From the NCBI RefSeq assembly GCF_000002995.4, contig NW_025062476.1:13325001-13389000 (forward strand): a stretch of DNA of 64,000 nucleotides, written 5' to 3'. How positions within the stretch are numbered: position 1 is the first letter of the stretch; every line of letters begins with the position of its first letter. Position numbers and translations under genes: made by a program. The notes under the pieces were generated by a model. It saw nothing but the letters and a program-made list of their open reading frames with translations, did no database searches and was not told the origin of the DNA. The DNA is from Brugia malayi (lineage: Eukaryota; Nematoda; Chromadorea; Rhabditida; Onchocercidae). Positions 1 to 13,300 of this stretch are shown here, in pieces.

Positions 1-611
1 ATATTAAAAAAGTGAAAGAAAATTTCGTATTTTCGTATGAAATTTTACAAAATTTAAAAAAAAAATAAAATAAAAAAAGATTCATTGTGTTTTCTTTATT
101 TTCTTTTCTTTTTTTTGGATATTTTATTTGAAAATGATTGAATTTATAATTTACTTATTTCTTTACTTTTGTTTTTTTTTAAAATCGACTACTAAAATTA
201 ACTTTAGAGCACAATTATATTGTAATTTTTTAATTGAAATATATTTTATGATATTATTAAGTTATATCATAGGAATAATCTGATAGTATAAGTTTTATTA
301 ATTATTTAACTTTATAAATAATATTTATTGCATTAATAATTAAATATAATTAATCTTTTTATAATTTTTTATTAAATTCTTCCATTTTTTTTTTTTTTTT
401 TGAAAAAAAAGAGATTAAAGTAAAGTATTGAATTAATATTAACCATTTCAAATAATTTTACTGATATAATTCATTTTTGATGTCTTTTATTGCAATATTT
501 TTTCCTCCCATTTCTCTTTTTTAAAATAACATTTTTGAAATAAAATATATTTTTAGACATTTTATTTTACTTTTATTTTTATTTTTTTTTAAAAAAAATA
601 CATTAATATGA

Positions 612-644
<33 letters not shown>

Positions 645-2069
645 AATGACAAAAAAAAAAATAATCGATTATTAACATTTGGCATATATTTGAAAGCTAT
701 GAACTTTTTCTTCCTTTTTTTTTTTATATAAAGATTTATTACCATCCGTAAAAAAAAAGAAATGAAAAAAGAAAAGAAAAGGAAAAGTATTGCTTATGAA
801 TCAAAACTTAGTTTATTTATTTATTTTTTTTTTTTTTCATTTTGTTTACGTAAATGATCATTCATTGAAGGTGTTTAAATTATTTAATTAATGTGATTTA
901 ATTTTTTTATTTAATTATTTTTTTTTTGTTGACTTTTCTATCTTAATTATAAATTCAATTGCTCAAGAAAATTTTCTTCTTTTTGATAATTTTTAAAAAA
1001 AGAGATTATGTTATTTTGGTTAAAAAAAATTTTTTCTTACAAAATTGAAAATTTAATTTGTTAAAATTAAAGTAAATTAAAGCTCTTTCCTTTTCTCTAT
1101 CTTACTTATAAATTCAATTGCTCAAATTTTCTTTTCTTTTTTTTTTTTTTTTTTTTTTGATAATTCTTGAAATATAAAAAAAAAAAATTCAATCATTTTC
1201 GTTAAAGTTGAAATAAAAAATTTTTTCTTACAAAATCAAGAATTTAATTTGTTAAAATCAAAATTAATTAAAACTTTGCTCTTTTCTTTTCTCTTTCCTT
1301 CTCTCTCTCTCTCTCTCTCCATCCCTCTCTATGATACATATAAACATACACATTGTTTTTGTTTGTTATTAATAAATAATTTGATACTATATTTATAAAA
1401 AATATTTCAAATATTTTTTTTTTTTTGATATTTCAGCAAATAATTTCAAAAGTTAGAAATATTTTCAAATGCAAAATCAATAGGCTATGAATGAAAAATT
1501 AGTTAGCGGAATTAATTATGCATTCTAATCATGCTTCTATCTTAATTTTATCATCAAAATGCAATAGTTTAACATTTAATTTCTAACTTTTTTCAAAAAA
1601 AAAAAAAAAAATTTAGTTATTTAATTAAAATTTAATTAAAAAAGAAATTTAATATTAGTACGTTAATGTATTAAAATTATTTCAATATCAATACGAACAA
1701 TAAATGATTTAAATAAGTTTTAAAAATTTTCAAATATAACAAAATGCTGTCTAAACTTTTTACATTTGTAATATTTAATATTTTAAACAACTAAACTAAA
1801 TATATTTAAAAATAATAAAATCACATAAATTATAAAAATAATATCAAATCTCTCTCTCTCTCTCTCTCTCTGATAAATAATTCAAAATTTCAAGTAGCAT
1901 AAATAAAATTACTACGAAAAAAAAAGGTTAGAAAAAAGTGGAAAAAAAAACCAAAAAAATTTTTTATTGTAAAAAAACTTAATTTTTTTTTTTGAAAAAA
2001 AAAAATGTTGAATATGAAATTATTATAAAATGAAATTATCATCACTATTTCAAAAATGATTATTTCATC

Positions 2070-2760
2070 GCTAACAACAAAACATAATAATGTAATGATA
2101 ATATTCGTCTCATAATAATAGTTTAATAATTAATAATAATAGTAATATTAATAATAATAATAATAAATAAATAATGATAATAATAATGACAATATATTAA
2201 TAACAACAATAATCAATAGTAATTAGTAATGTTAACAATATTAACAACTAATAATGATGGATAATAATAGTAATAATAATAATAACGATAACAAATAATG
2301 ATAATAATAATAGCAATATATTAATAATAATAATTATTAATAATTAGTAATGTTAACAATAATAATAATTAATAATGATGGATAATAATAATATTAATAA
2401 TAATAATTATAATAATAATAATAGTAACATAGTAATTATAATAATAATAATAATAACGATATATTAAAAATAATAATAACAATATATTAATAATAGTAAT
2501 AATTAATAGCAATTAGTAATGTTAACAATAATAATATTAATTAATAATGATGGATAATAATAATAATAATAACAATAATAATAAATAGTGATAATAATAA
2601 TAACAATAATAATATATAATAATAATAATAATAATAATAACATAATAATAATAATAATAGCAATAACAATAGTAATAATATTATTATTAATATGATTATC
2701 AGAAGAGGAAGAATAACAATAACAATAACAATAAACAACAACAACAAAAACACATTTGTC
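2070..2760. repeat. imperfect ATT/TAA trinucleotide tract
   Basis: About 690 bp built almost only from TAA, AAT and ATA triplets with scattered interruptions. Longer motifs recur inside it, for example a segment containing TAGTAATGTTAACAATA near 2227, 2346 and 2515, so the tract has also expanded by duplication of larger units. The leucine/tyrosine/isoleucine-rich open frame on the minus strand is a by-product. Confidence 0.85.
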
Positions 2761-5217
2761 ATGTTTTTCATTTGTTATTAGTCAATAAATTAACAAGGAG
2801 ATGAGATGGATGAAAAGTGATGATTTATATTAATGTCAGATGTTATATTTTTTGTTTATCACATTGTTTAACCAATATAAAACGATCAATAATTCATTCT
2901 GCCAATGGGATATCTCACAAATATTAACTGAATGGAATGCATTTATCATTGTTATTTAATCTTAATGATTGTTATTTAAATGAACAATTAACTTGTTTAA
3001 TTTGAAATTAAAACAAAAAAAAAAAAAAAAAACAAATAAACAAAAAAAAGAAAAACATAAATATATTGCATAATGAGAGGGAAATTAAATGATTTAGAAA
3101 GAAAAAATAAAAATGAATGAGCATTTTTTCATTTTTCTATTTTATATTTTGATTTCATTTCATTTCATTTCATTTCCTTTCTATCCATTTCTATTTCCAT
3201 TTCATTTCATTATTTATTTTATTTCTATTTCATTTTCTTATTGCACCTATTGTTATTATATCAATTTCATCTGTTAGCAGCTATCTCTCATCAATAGCTA
3301 ATCCTTGCTAAGCTTAGTTGTAAAAATTTTTTCATAAATAAATTAGCGAATATATGTGAGTTGTTGAATAAATAAATAAAATTATGTTTATGAGGTATTA
3401 GTGAAATCAAATATTGATTGAATGAAATTGAATGAAATTAAATAAAATTAAATTTAAGTTTTTTTTTTTTTTCCTTCTCCTTTTTTGCTTGATAAATTAA
3501 TTTATGCGACAGCATTAGATGAAATGAAAACATATCAAATTAAATGGTTAAAAAATTTTCCTTGAAGTAAATAAATAAATAAATAAAAATATATATCACG
3601 TGAATTGTGTCTTAATTTAAAAAAAAATTATTGAATTTATTAAGTGTTTATTTTCTTTTTTTTTAGTTTAATATAATAATTTATATACAATTAGATAGAT
3701 AAAAAAAACATTATTTTGACAACAAAAAATAAAATTGAATTTTGTTCAAAATACCAATTTGAAAAATTTAATTATGCATAAAAATAAGTTTTTTTTATTC
3801 TGTTCATTGAAAATTTTGAAATGATAAAAATGTATGACAAATTATTTTAGAAATCTATAGCACATCACTTCCTCTTATCATTTATTTTAAAATATCCTTT
3901 AATTAAAAATGATTATTTTATCATTACATTTGTTAGTAATAATAACATTCTATGAAACTTGCCTCTAAATTTGAAATTTCAGGTTTAACTTTTTTAAAGT
4001 CTTTTTTTTTTAATTTGAAATTTTCTGATTAAAAATACTAAAATTATTTGGAAAAGATGACAATTATGACAGTGAAATTCACTTTTTATGCGATTTTTTT
4101 TTTTCAAATGAAAATTGCCATAATTTAATTAATATTTGTTAGCTCAAAAATTATGAAAAAAAAATTTATTTGAAAAAAGAAAAGATATATTAGAAATAAA
4201 CAAATAGGCAAAAGAAAAAAAACAGTTATAATAACCGTAATATATCGATGTTGAGAAACAATTATAAGTCAAACGATTTTTTAAAATAAAAATACTTAAA
4301 TTCTAAAAGTTTATAGGATATGCTAATTTACGTGTCCACGTGTAGTGTTGACGAGAAATACCCAAACGACGTACAATATCATATTTCCAAAAAATAGAAA
4401 AAAAAAAAAAAAAAAAAAAAAGATCCTTAAAATTTATTTTGGAAAAACATTCAGTTAAATTTGTTTTTTAAAGTTTTCACTATTTAGTTTATTTTAAAAT
4501 TATCATTTTTCAAAAATTTTTTAAGAGTTCTTTTATTCTAAAATTGTCATTTTTTTTCACTAAATCACCATAAAATTTCAACAATATAGCTTGCTTATAG
4601 TTACTGATTAATTAGATAAAGCTTTTTAAGCTTACTTTTTCTAAATTATCAAATACAATTTAAAGCACAGAATGAAATCATCGCATTTCAAAACTACTAT
4701 TTCTAATTACTCTTCTTTTCTTCCACTTTCTAAACATAGTTTCATTCTATCATTTCATCTTTCTTATTGCTAAACTATTCCACTGAATATTTAATTCAAT
4801 ATCATTTAAAAAAAGCGATCAAATCAATCAAATGTGTAGAATATACGACCTTTCTCCTTTTTTTTTTTTTTTTTTATTGATCACATTCTTTTCCTCTTTT
4901 TCTCATTTATCAAATTGCAGATAATTGCATCAATGAATGAACTGAACATTTCTTACATTTGAAATTATTTCCTTCTTTATTACACTACAATATTTTTTTT
5001 TTAAAAATTCACTTAAATATTTGATAAAATTTAGCTCAATAAAAAACAAAATTCCTTTATTATTCCTGAAAAAAAAAAAAAAAGATAACTCGTAATCATT
5101 AAATTCGTAAAAAAAAAAGTAAGTTGTATAAAAGATAAAAGAGTAACATTCGTGAAATAAGCAAAAAACGAAAAAGAAAGAAGGAAAAAACAAATGAATT
5201 AAGATTAATATTTACAT

Positions 5218-5223
5218 TTTATT
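5218..5223 (-). terminator. candidate poly(A) signal of SHPRH-like gene
   Basis: AATAAA on the minus strand, about 125 nt downstream of the SHPRH stop codon at 5347-5349. Position and orientation fit a short 3' UTR. AT richness makes chance hexamers common, so confidence is moderate. Confidence 0.4.
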
Positions 5224-5346
5224 AAATGAATAAAAAAAAAATCTCTTAAAATTACCAAAAAAGAAAAAAAAAATAATAAAAGAGATCCTGAAATTGATTT
5301 GAGAACAGGAGATAATAAATATCACAATGTTGATTTGAACCAGAAA

Positions 5347-6467
5347 TTATTCATCACACATTAATTCTTCACTGTTACTTACTAAACCTGAAAATTAAAA
5401 GTAAAATTACTAATTTAATTATGACAAATCGTTAGTAATCAGAATGAAAGTCTATTTCTCGTCAAATTATCTCGTAACCATGCTATAATATTTACTTTTT
5501 TTTTTTTTTTAATTAGTCTCATTATAGCTAACTAATCAATAACATATGTTTATTAGTGATAATAAAATGATTAGATAGAGATGTGCTATGCAAAATAAAT
5601 TTAACAAACCGAGAAGATGCACAATACTCTGTACAGTCCAATCTTTATCTTGATTTTTAGAATACTTGTAATGAATTTGTTCCTCAATGGAACCATAAAC
5701 TACAAAATGATGTACCATCATTGTCTTTTTTTGACCAATTCGATCAATTCGACCTATTGCCTAGAAATTATTTTAAAGTTCATACATTTAATATGTAATA
5801 AATCACATTACTATTTGAAAATATTTGTTGATAAATAACTGATTAAATGATACATTAATCAAAAATTATAAACTCATCCCACTTTCATTTGTTTTTCTTT
5901 TTTTCCATTCTTTCAAAATTTTAAAATAAAATTCAACCAACATACTTGGGCAATTTGAGAAATATCCATTTGTGGTTCCAAAAATATTATATTATTAGCA
6001 GCAGTAAGATTTAAACCACGTGCGCCCGAACTCATCGGCATAACAAGCAGCTATAAAAACAAAATCCTCAGATTGACTGGAAAAAAAAAAATGCTGAAAA
6101 ATGAAGGAATTTAATAAATAAATTATTAATAAGTTGCTTCCAATTTTTTTAGCTAAAAAAGTAACAATGATGAAAACTTCATGCAATAGTAACAACCAAA
6201 TGCTTAATAAAACATTGGATAGTAAGTATAAGAAACTAAAGAAAAAGAGAGAAAAAGTAAACAACTTACTTCAATTTCAGGTTTCAATCGAAAATCAGCG
6301 AGAATTTTTTGTCGATTTACTCCCAAGAAATTTCGAAAAATTATGTTATTTTCAGATAACACCGAACAAAGTGGATTGATAAGCATTGAAAGAGATGTAA
6401 ACAGTAAGGTTTTTGATGTTGGATCACGTAAGCGAATTGATTTAATACGTCGTATTATAGCATCAAT
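5347..6467 (-). other. SHPRH helicase C-terminal domain exons
   Basis: Four exons (6270-6467, 5946-6050, 5610-5760, 5347-5387) that join in frame. They contain the LVF/S-like strand (TLLFTSLSML), the LLVMPMSSGARGLNL motif, and motif VI with QAIGRIDRIGQKK, whose arginines act as fingers in SNF2 ATPases. The end, SNSEELMCDE, parallels the acidic tail that closes human SHPRH. Confidence 0.9.
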
Positions 6468-7356
6468 CTAAAAATTTAAGTACTATCAGTAGCATTTTAA
6501 ATTTAATCAGTAAACTATTCAATATTTATAGCTCTTAACTTATTTAATCAAATAGCATTTCAAAAATTCAAATTATCACTTAAAATATATATATGATACA
6601 TTTCAATCTAATTTATGGATAAACTATTTATTAATCTTACAATTCGGGTATATAAAAATAAATATTAACCTTAACAGAAACACTTCTTTTCAATTGTACA
6701 TTTGGTTCATCTAACAAATGAGCGCTTTTTTCAAATGCCTTATTTTGCACATATGAAATTTGACTTATGTAAGTTGTTGCTCGACATACGACACATGCCA
6801 GTAATCCATCATTCCTGAGAATCGTTCCATTTCTGAAGAAGTGAACAGTTTTCGAATAAACAACATTAATAATTAGTTGTTTTTTTTTCAATGCATAGCA
6901 TCACATTAATATATGATGATGATAATATGATAATTTAACACATAAATTTGTATAACTTATCATATATGTATTCAATAAAATATTAAAAATGCTATCAACT
7001 TTTTAATAATAATGAAAAATTCAATATATTAACAATTCATATTATTATTAACAATTCGTATTATTATTATAGAATTAAAAATGCTATCACCTTAAATGAG
7101 TAAACCTTTTAAAAATTATTGAATTATTGAGGAAGAAGAAACATTTTTTTTTTTTTTTTTTTAAATTTTATAACAATAAAAAATATATTTGTACAGATTA
7201 ACAATTCGCATTATCATTATAGAATTAAAGATGCTATCTTCTTAAATAGGTGAATCTTTTAAAAATTATTAAATTATTGAGGAAGAAATTTAAGGAAAAA
7301 AAAAACAAAAAAAACACACGCACACACAAAATCTAATTACCTATAAAATAAAGTAT

Positions 7357-7392
<36 letters not shown>

Positions 7393-10300
7393 ATAAAAAT
7401 TTAGTATAAATTTTCAAAACATAAAAAAGTAAGAGAAAAATAAAGTATAAAAATTTTCAAAAGAGAAAAAATAAGAAAATCATATAGTAATAAAAATAAA
7501 AGACCTAGATAATTTGAAATAAAAAATAAATTACCGTCTAGTAAGTCGATTAAAACATGTCACACATAAACAATGAGCACAAGGATAAACAATCCATGTA
7601 TCTCTTACAGTTGTTAAACATATTGGACAATCATGCGTTTGTTGAGAACGCAAATTTGATAAATAACGTAATTTTGCTAAACAACGTGATTGCTTCAATT
7701 TTTCCAATTCTATTGCATTCAAATCGGTTTGACGCTAAAAATTATTATTATTATTATTAACTTTTTAATTTTTTAATATGAAAATAAGAAAGGAAAGAAA
7801 ACGAAGAAGAGAGAGAGAGAGAGAGAGGAAAAAAAAAAAAAAAAAGATATAACAAAATTCGTATAGTAATTTGTAAAAAATTATTACTATTGCAAATTAT
7901 ATCAATTATCTTCTATTGTTAATAATAAAAAATGAAATATATATATATTTTAATTATTCAAATAAAAAGAAAAAAAAAAACCTTATCATCTTCTGTCCCT
8001 TTAATAATTAAATTAATAGGCAAACGTGTGCCATATTTTGCTATTTCATCCATTGTTGCATATTGTAGGCGAAGTTTACACTGACGAATCTCATCACTGA
8101 AACAAGTATAAATGTAAGCGAAAACTTTTCTGAATTCTTAAATTTATTTTATCTAGTTGAAATAATAGTTAAGATATTTATCATATCCTTTTTCATCATT
8201 CTTTCTCACTTTATTTCACCTGCTTCCCGCATTAATTATACCCATTTTATTACTACTAAAAGATTATTTGATTAATTATTAATTACTTAATTTACCACTT
8301 GTATTTTCAATACAAATTTTTGCAAAATTTTCAGAAAAAAAAAAGCATTTGACTAATTATTAATAAATTCATCCTCATTAGTATAATAGAAAGAACTGTT
8401 TAGTTAATATTTATACGCTTGAATGCTTAGAATCGTAGTTCCGGAATCCAGTAAACACTCCAATATACGAATTAACATTAATATTCTGATCATCATATCC
8501 GAAACCGATAAAAAAAAATGCAGAACCATATCTAATATACTCAAATCATCATCAGTATACTGTCCAAAAATCTTCCTAATTTCGCTAATGAATTCTTTAT
8601 ATCTAATTTTCATTCCTTAAAGCTTAAAGATTCAAAATTAAAATCCAGAAAAATCATGAAATAATTTAGTATTAGTAAAAAAGAAAACATTTTAGCAGCG
8701 TATTCATTGGCTGAAGCATAGAGGCGCTTTGAGAGCGCCAACAAAATTTTGAATTCCTCCAATTGCGCAATTGTTTCTTTGCCCAGTGCAATCTGATTAC
8801 ATTGCACACCTTTTTGCATTCGGATAAGTGTTCCCAAGAATGTTCGAATAATTATTTCAAGACTTGAAATTTTCTGCTCTCCAGCTGTACCTGCTTCATC
8901 ACTATCTTGATCTTTGCTGCAATGTTAATTCTTTCAAATCATTGTCACATTAAAAACTTTTCCATCCATTATAATTCAAATCAAAAATTTCTCTCAGAAA
9001 AGAAGTTTTAATTTGAAACGTTGTTCACTGTAATGAACTTTGAAACTATTTCCAAGACTTCCTACCTTACATTTTATCTTTGAAATGATCAAACAATCTA
9101 ATTGTCATGGAAAATAAGCGTGCTAGAAAAATAAAACAAAACAAAACGAAATAAAACTTAAATCTATACGAGTATAAAATATTTCGAAGTTATGAAAAAA
9201 AAAAGTTAAAAAATAAAAAAAAGAATAAAAAAACTTACGAAGTTTTTGAACCTCTCATGAAGAGAAGGGATTCCAATTGACTGATTTGCTTATTACAAAT
9301 ACATAGTAAACAACTGAAAAACATTGATATGACTAGCATAAAATTAATTTCACAAATAATAATAATAGAACAGCGTAATTTAAAATGATTCATTAAAGAA
9401 AAAAAAAAAAAAAAAATCAGCAAGAGTTAGCATTATATTCCAATGCAGAACTATTCCAAATCATTCTGAAACACTATCATCTTGGTCGATATCATTCCTA
9501 TATCTCAATAATGATAAAACGAAAAAAAAAAAATACAATTAAAATATCTTTTTAATATCCAAAAATAAAATGAAAGTTTCTTTATTATTTGTTATAAATA
9601 TAATCAAATCTCAAATATGTAAATTATCATTTTTTCATTGAAAACTTATTGAAAATATTTCAGATATTTTTTCTTTTTCAACAGCAATAATATAATAGAA
9701 ATTAATAAATAAAAAAAAAAAAAAAACTAATAGATACAAATATATAAATTAATCTGCTAATAAATACAAATATTTACTTCTTTAATGATTTGCCATCATT
9801 AGATGAAAAATGACATGCAATAATCGTTTCTAAGATGAAATTCCATTTCTTCTCCATAATATTATTCATCGCAATTTTTTTTGTTTCCGAAAATACCTTC
9901 TGGGCGCAGTCAATTAGTTCATCCCATCGTTTTACCACATAAAAATTTAAACCCAATAAATTTGATACACTGTAAAAAAAAAATTTTTTTTTGCTTAAAT
10001 CTTATAAAAAGAGCAAAAATATATTAATTAAATTTGCAGATGCTAAAACAATTAAGCAGAATTTAAATTGAAACAAAATAAGCCGTACGGAACATTTGGC
10101 AGCCCACTGTTCGTGATCGCTGTTCGAATAGCATCAATGAAAAGATGCTGCTGTCCAACATTATTCACTAAATTGATTGCTTCACATAACCATCCAATAC
10201 TTGATTTTGCCTTAATTAAATTATCTGAGTTACTAAAAGTAGTAATATTAAAAGTAGTAATACACATAACCATCCGATACTTGATTTTGTATTAATTAAA

Positions 10301-13300
10301 TTAAATTACTAAAAGTAGTAAAAGAATTGTAGAGTAAAAAAAAATCACAGAAAATAGTGTGAATAATAAATATTCAACAGCTAACACAATTCACCAAACA
10401 TGGTGATATAATCTTTTTGGTGATATAATCACAACCCAACCCGAAATTTGAATTGTTTAGAATGAATAATGAAGCAGGAAAAAAAAGATTATAATTATTA
10501 CTGGTGCTATACGATCTCTTCTATTGCCTACCTAATATTCCAAATAGGTTTATGGATTTCCATAGATTAGATTCTAAACAGTTTATATATATACTCTATA
10601 TCCTTTAATTATTAAGTTATCGAACAATGATAACAGCTTTTGCTAATTTGAAAAAAAAAAAAAAAAAAAAAAAAGGAAATTACTTGTGATAGAATAGCCT
10701 TGTATTTTGGGAAAGATTCGTTAGCAGTAACATAAGTTTGCATCAAATTTGATACCGTTTGTTCAGTATAACCCGTTAAAGCCAAATTCAACTATAAAGC
10801 ACGGAATGATGAAAAGAAATATTAAACATCTTGTTCACTACTTTTGATCTCCAGCATAAAACTCATCAAATATAACACATTTAAACCATAAACAAACCTG
10901 AGCTTCAGCTTCTTCTGCACTAACATCTCGTACCTCAATGCCATCTTTTTGCAAATCCAATATAGCAGAAAATATATGAATTTGTTGTAACCTATCCGAT
11001 CTCAACAGTCTATAAAATTTGTTACCAACAATTAAAGAGTGACAAATAACAAAGATCGAAGAGTGACTAAAATATAATAACCTATAAGCGCATCTTGATC
11101 CTTTCAATCCAAGTTTGTTATTCATTTGATCAAGTTCCTTCATTGCATTGATCGCACTACTATAATATTTCGCAGCATTAGCCTCGTTTCCACAAAGCCA
11201 TTCTAATCCAGCCAAACCTTTAAAAATTTACTAAAATGAAACTGTAAATGCATATAAAACATGTGAATCCAGAAAATATAGAAAAAGTCAAACTTCAAGA
11301 ATATCAAATTTTTAACAAATATGAAATTGAAAATACTTACCACAATAATGCATTAATATATTTCGCTGATGAACTTCAACTTGCTGTGTTGAGATTCGAA
11401 ACAATTCCTCTTGCAAACTATCTTCCGTACTAACATTTGCTTTTGACTGTAATAAACCATAAATCGTTAGGAAAAATAACTTCTACAAGAATATAACTTT
11501 TGTTTTTTTTTTTTTTTTTTTTACTAATTAAAACGGAAGATATCGAAAATTTTATTAAACTAACTTCCTGGAAACGAAGACTAGGGAAAACGATAAATTT
11601 CCGAATCATTTGCAAAGGTTCCAATAATTTCTCAAAATCTTTCCCATGAAGTGATGAAATTGGTGTATTCAAATTATGCAAATAAGGCATGTAACGAACT
11701 GAAATTCAGTAAACCTCCTCAACTTGAAGTAGTATGAATTTCCTAATATTTTTGCCTATAAAAATAAATAAATCTGCTGATAATTCCATTGATAGAGAAT
11801 AGCGATTGAATTTAATTATGATCAGCAATAAAGGAGATAGAAAATCGAATGATGACTGTTTAATGAAATTTGAAAAATTAAATGCAGTTTTCTAAAAATT
11901 TCTAGTCAAAAAAGGAGAAATAATCAAACCTTTTAAGCGACAATTCGATAAAGTTGCACGATAAAACTGCTCCTCAACAGGTGTAAATCGCAAAACGGTT
12001 AAATTACTACTTATCGACGGTGAAAGCATCTAAAAAATATATATATAAAAGATTAAAAACCTAAATATAACTGTTACTTTTTTAATTCAAATTATATGAA
12101 CACATTTTCAATTTCTATAATAAACAACAAAATAGAAAAATTTCATTTCAGTACCTGATCATAAACAAATTTTTTCGTATTTCTCCACATTATTTTAGAA
12201 AATAAATCGCAAATTGGTTTTTCATCACCACACTGATACGGTAGCATTAATGCATTACGCCACCAACATTCATTCCAAAATGGTTTTATTCGTAAAAATC
12301 GCACAAGACCATATAAATCTATAAGAGATCTTTTTAATTATCATTTAATATTAACTTTAGAAAAAAAAAAAAAAAAAACCTAGAATTTTTAATTGAAGAT
12401 ATAAAAAAAAAAGCTAGCCATAATAAAGCATGCCTTGCAATGAATTTGTGACCGGTGTACCCGTAATGCACCAACGATTTACTGCTTTAAGACCATCACA
12501 CATTAATACTACTGAACTTGATGTACTTTCTACCATTTGCGCCTCATCAATACAAACCTGAATATTATTGAAATAATTAGTTGCCTAAATTGTTGAAATC
12601 ATATATAATGCAATTGATAATCTTATTTTTTTGTAAAACAAACAAAATAATAATAAATGAATTGCAAATATTGTAAATGATTGATATGAAATAGTTGAAA
12701 GATATAAAGAAAAACTTCAGAAAAAAACTAAAAATAGCACTTCATATAATTATGACATAAAACATAAAATATAAGCTATAACTTACACGCCACCATTCTA
12801 TAGCTAATAATGGAGTAGGAGCGATCCGATGTCGTTTGCCATATCGTAAAGAATCTGAAAATAATTAATATTCGAAAATACTCATATCGAAGGATAATTA
12901 TGAAAATGAAATCCGAAGTCTACAGAACTATACTATTCGGGCCAAGTGTAATTAAATATGTTAAATGTTTAACTAATTTAAAAGCTATTCGATTACAAAA
13001 TATGATTCTAAATTCCTATAGTATAACTAATGATGCTAATAAAATCAAAGGCAGTTATCAGTTTTATGTTGTATAAGATCGACAAAGGAATTATTATCAC
13101 TTCTCTGAATTTGCAAATCTCTAAATTATCCTTCCGCAAAATTTATTTTTCATATCATTCATAAAAACTAAATAAATATTTAAGAAAGTCAATCCTTTTT
13201 TCTTTTTTAAAAAAAAAAAAACACTTTCAAAAAAGTCTATTCGTGAGAGGAAAACTGAGAGGAAAAAAGACAAACAATAACTAACCCAGTCTTGGCCTAG

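Larger units (their letters stand above)
1..5346. other. gene-poor low-complexity intergenic DNA
   Basis: No coding exon could be supported here on either strand. The open frames are homopolymeric or dinucleotide translations (poly-K, poly-F, poly-L/I) without splice context. The stretch is dominated by A and T runs of 8-20 bases, CT/GA microsatellites (about 614-640, 1300-1322 and 1850-1872) and TTTCA-type pentamer repeats (about 3150-3235). Only about 4325-4380 has ordinary sequence complexity. The 3' end of the SHPRH gene enters at the right edge. Confidence 0.7.

Noticed and set aside
2541..2771. 76-codon minus-strand frame rich in L, I and Y
   Set aside because: It is a translation of the ATT/TAA triplet tract, with no family pattern or codon bias.
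8404..8613. Hydrophobic helix suggesting a membrane protein at 8404-8613 (-)
   Set aside because: The segment joins in phase with SHPRH exons on both sides and aligns with its helical region before the RING.
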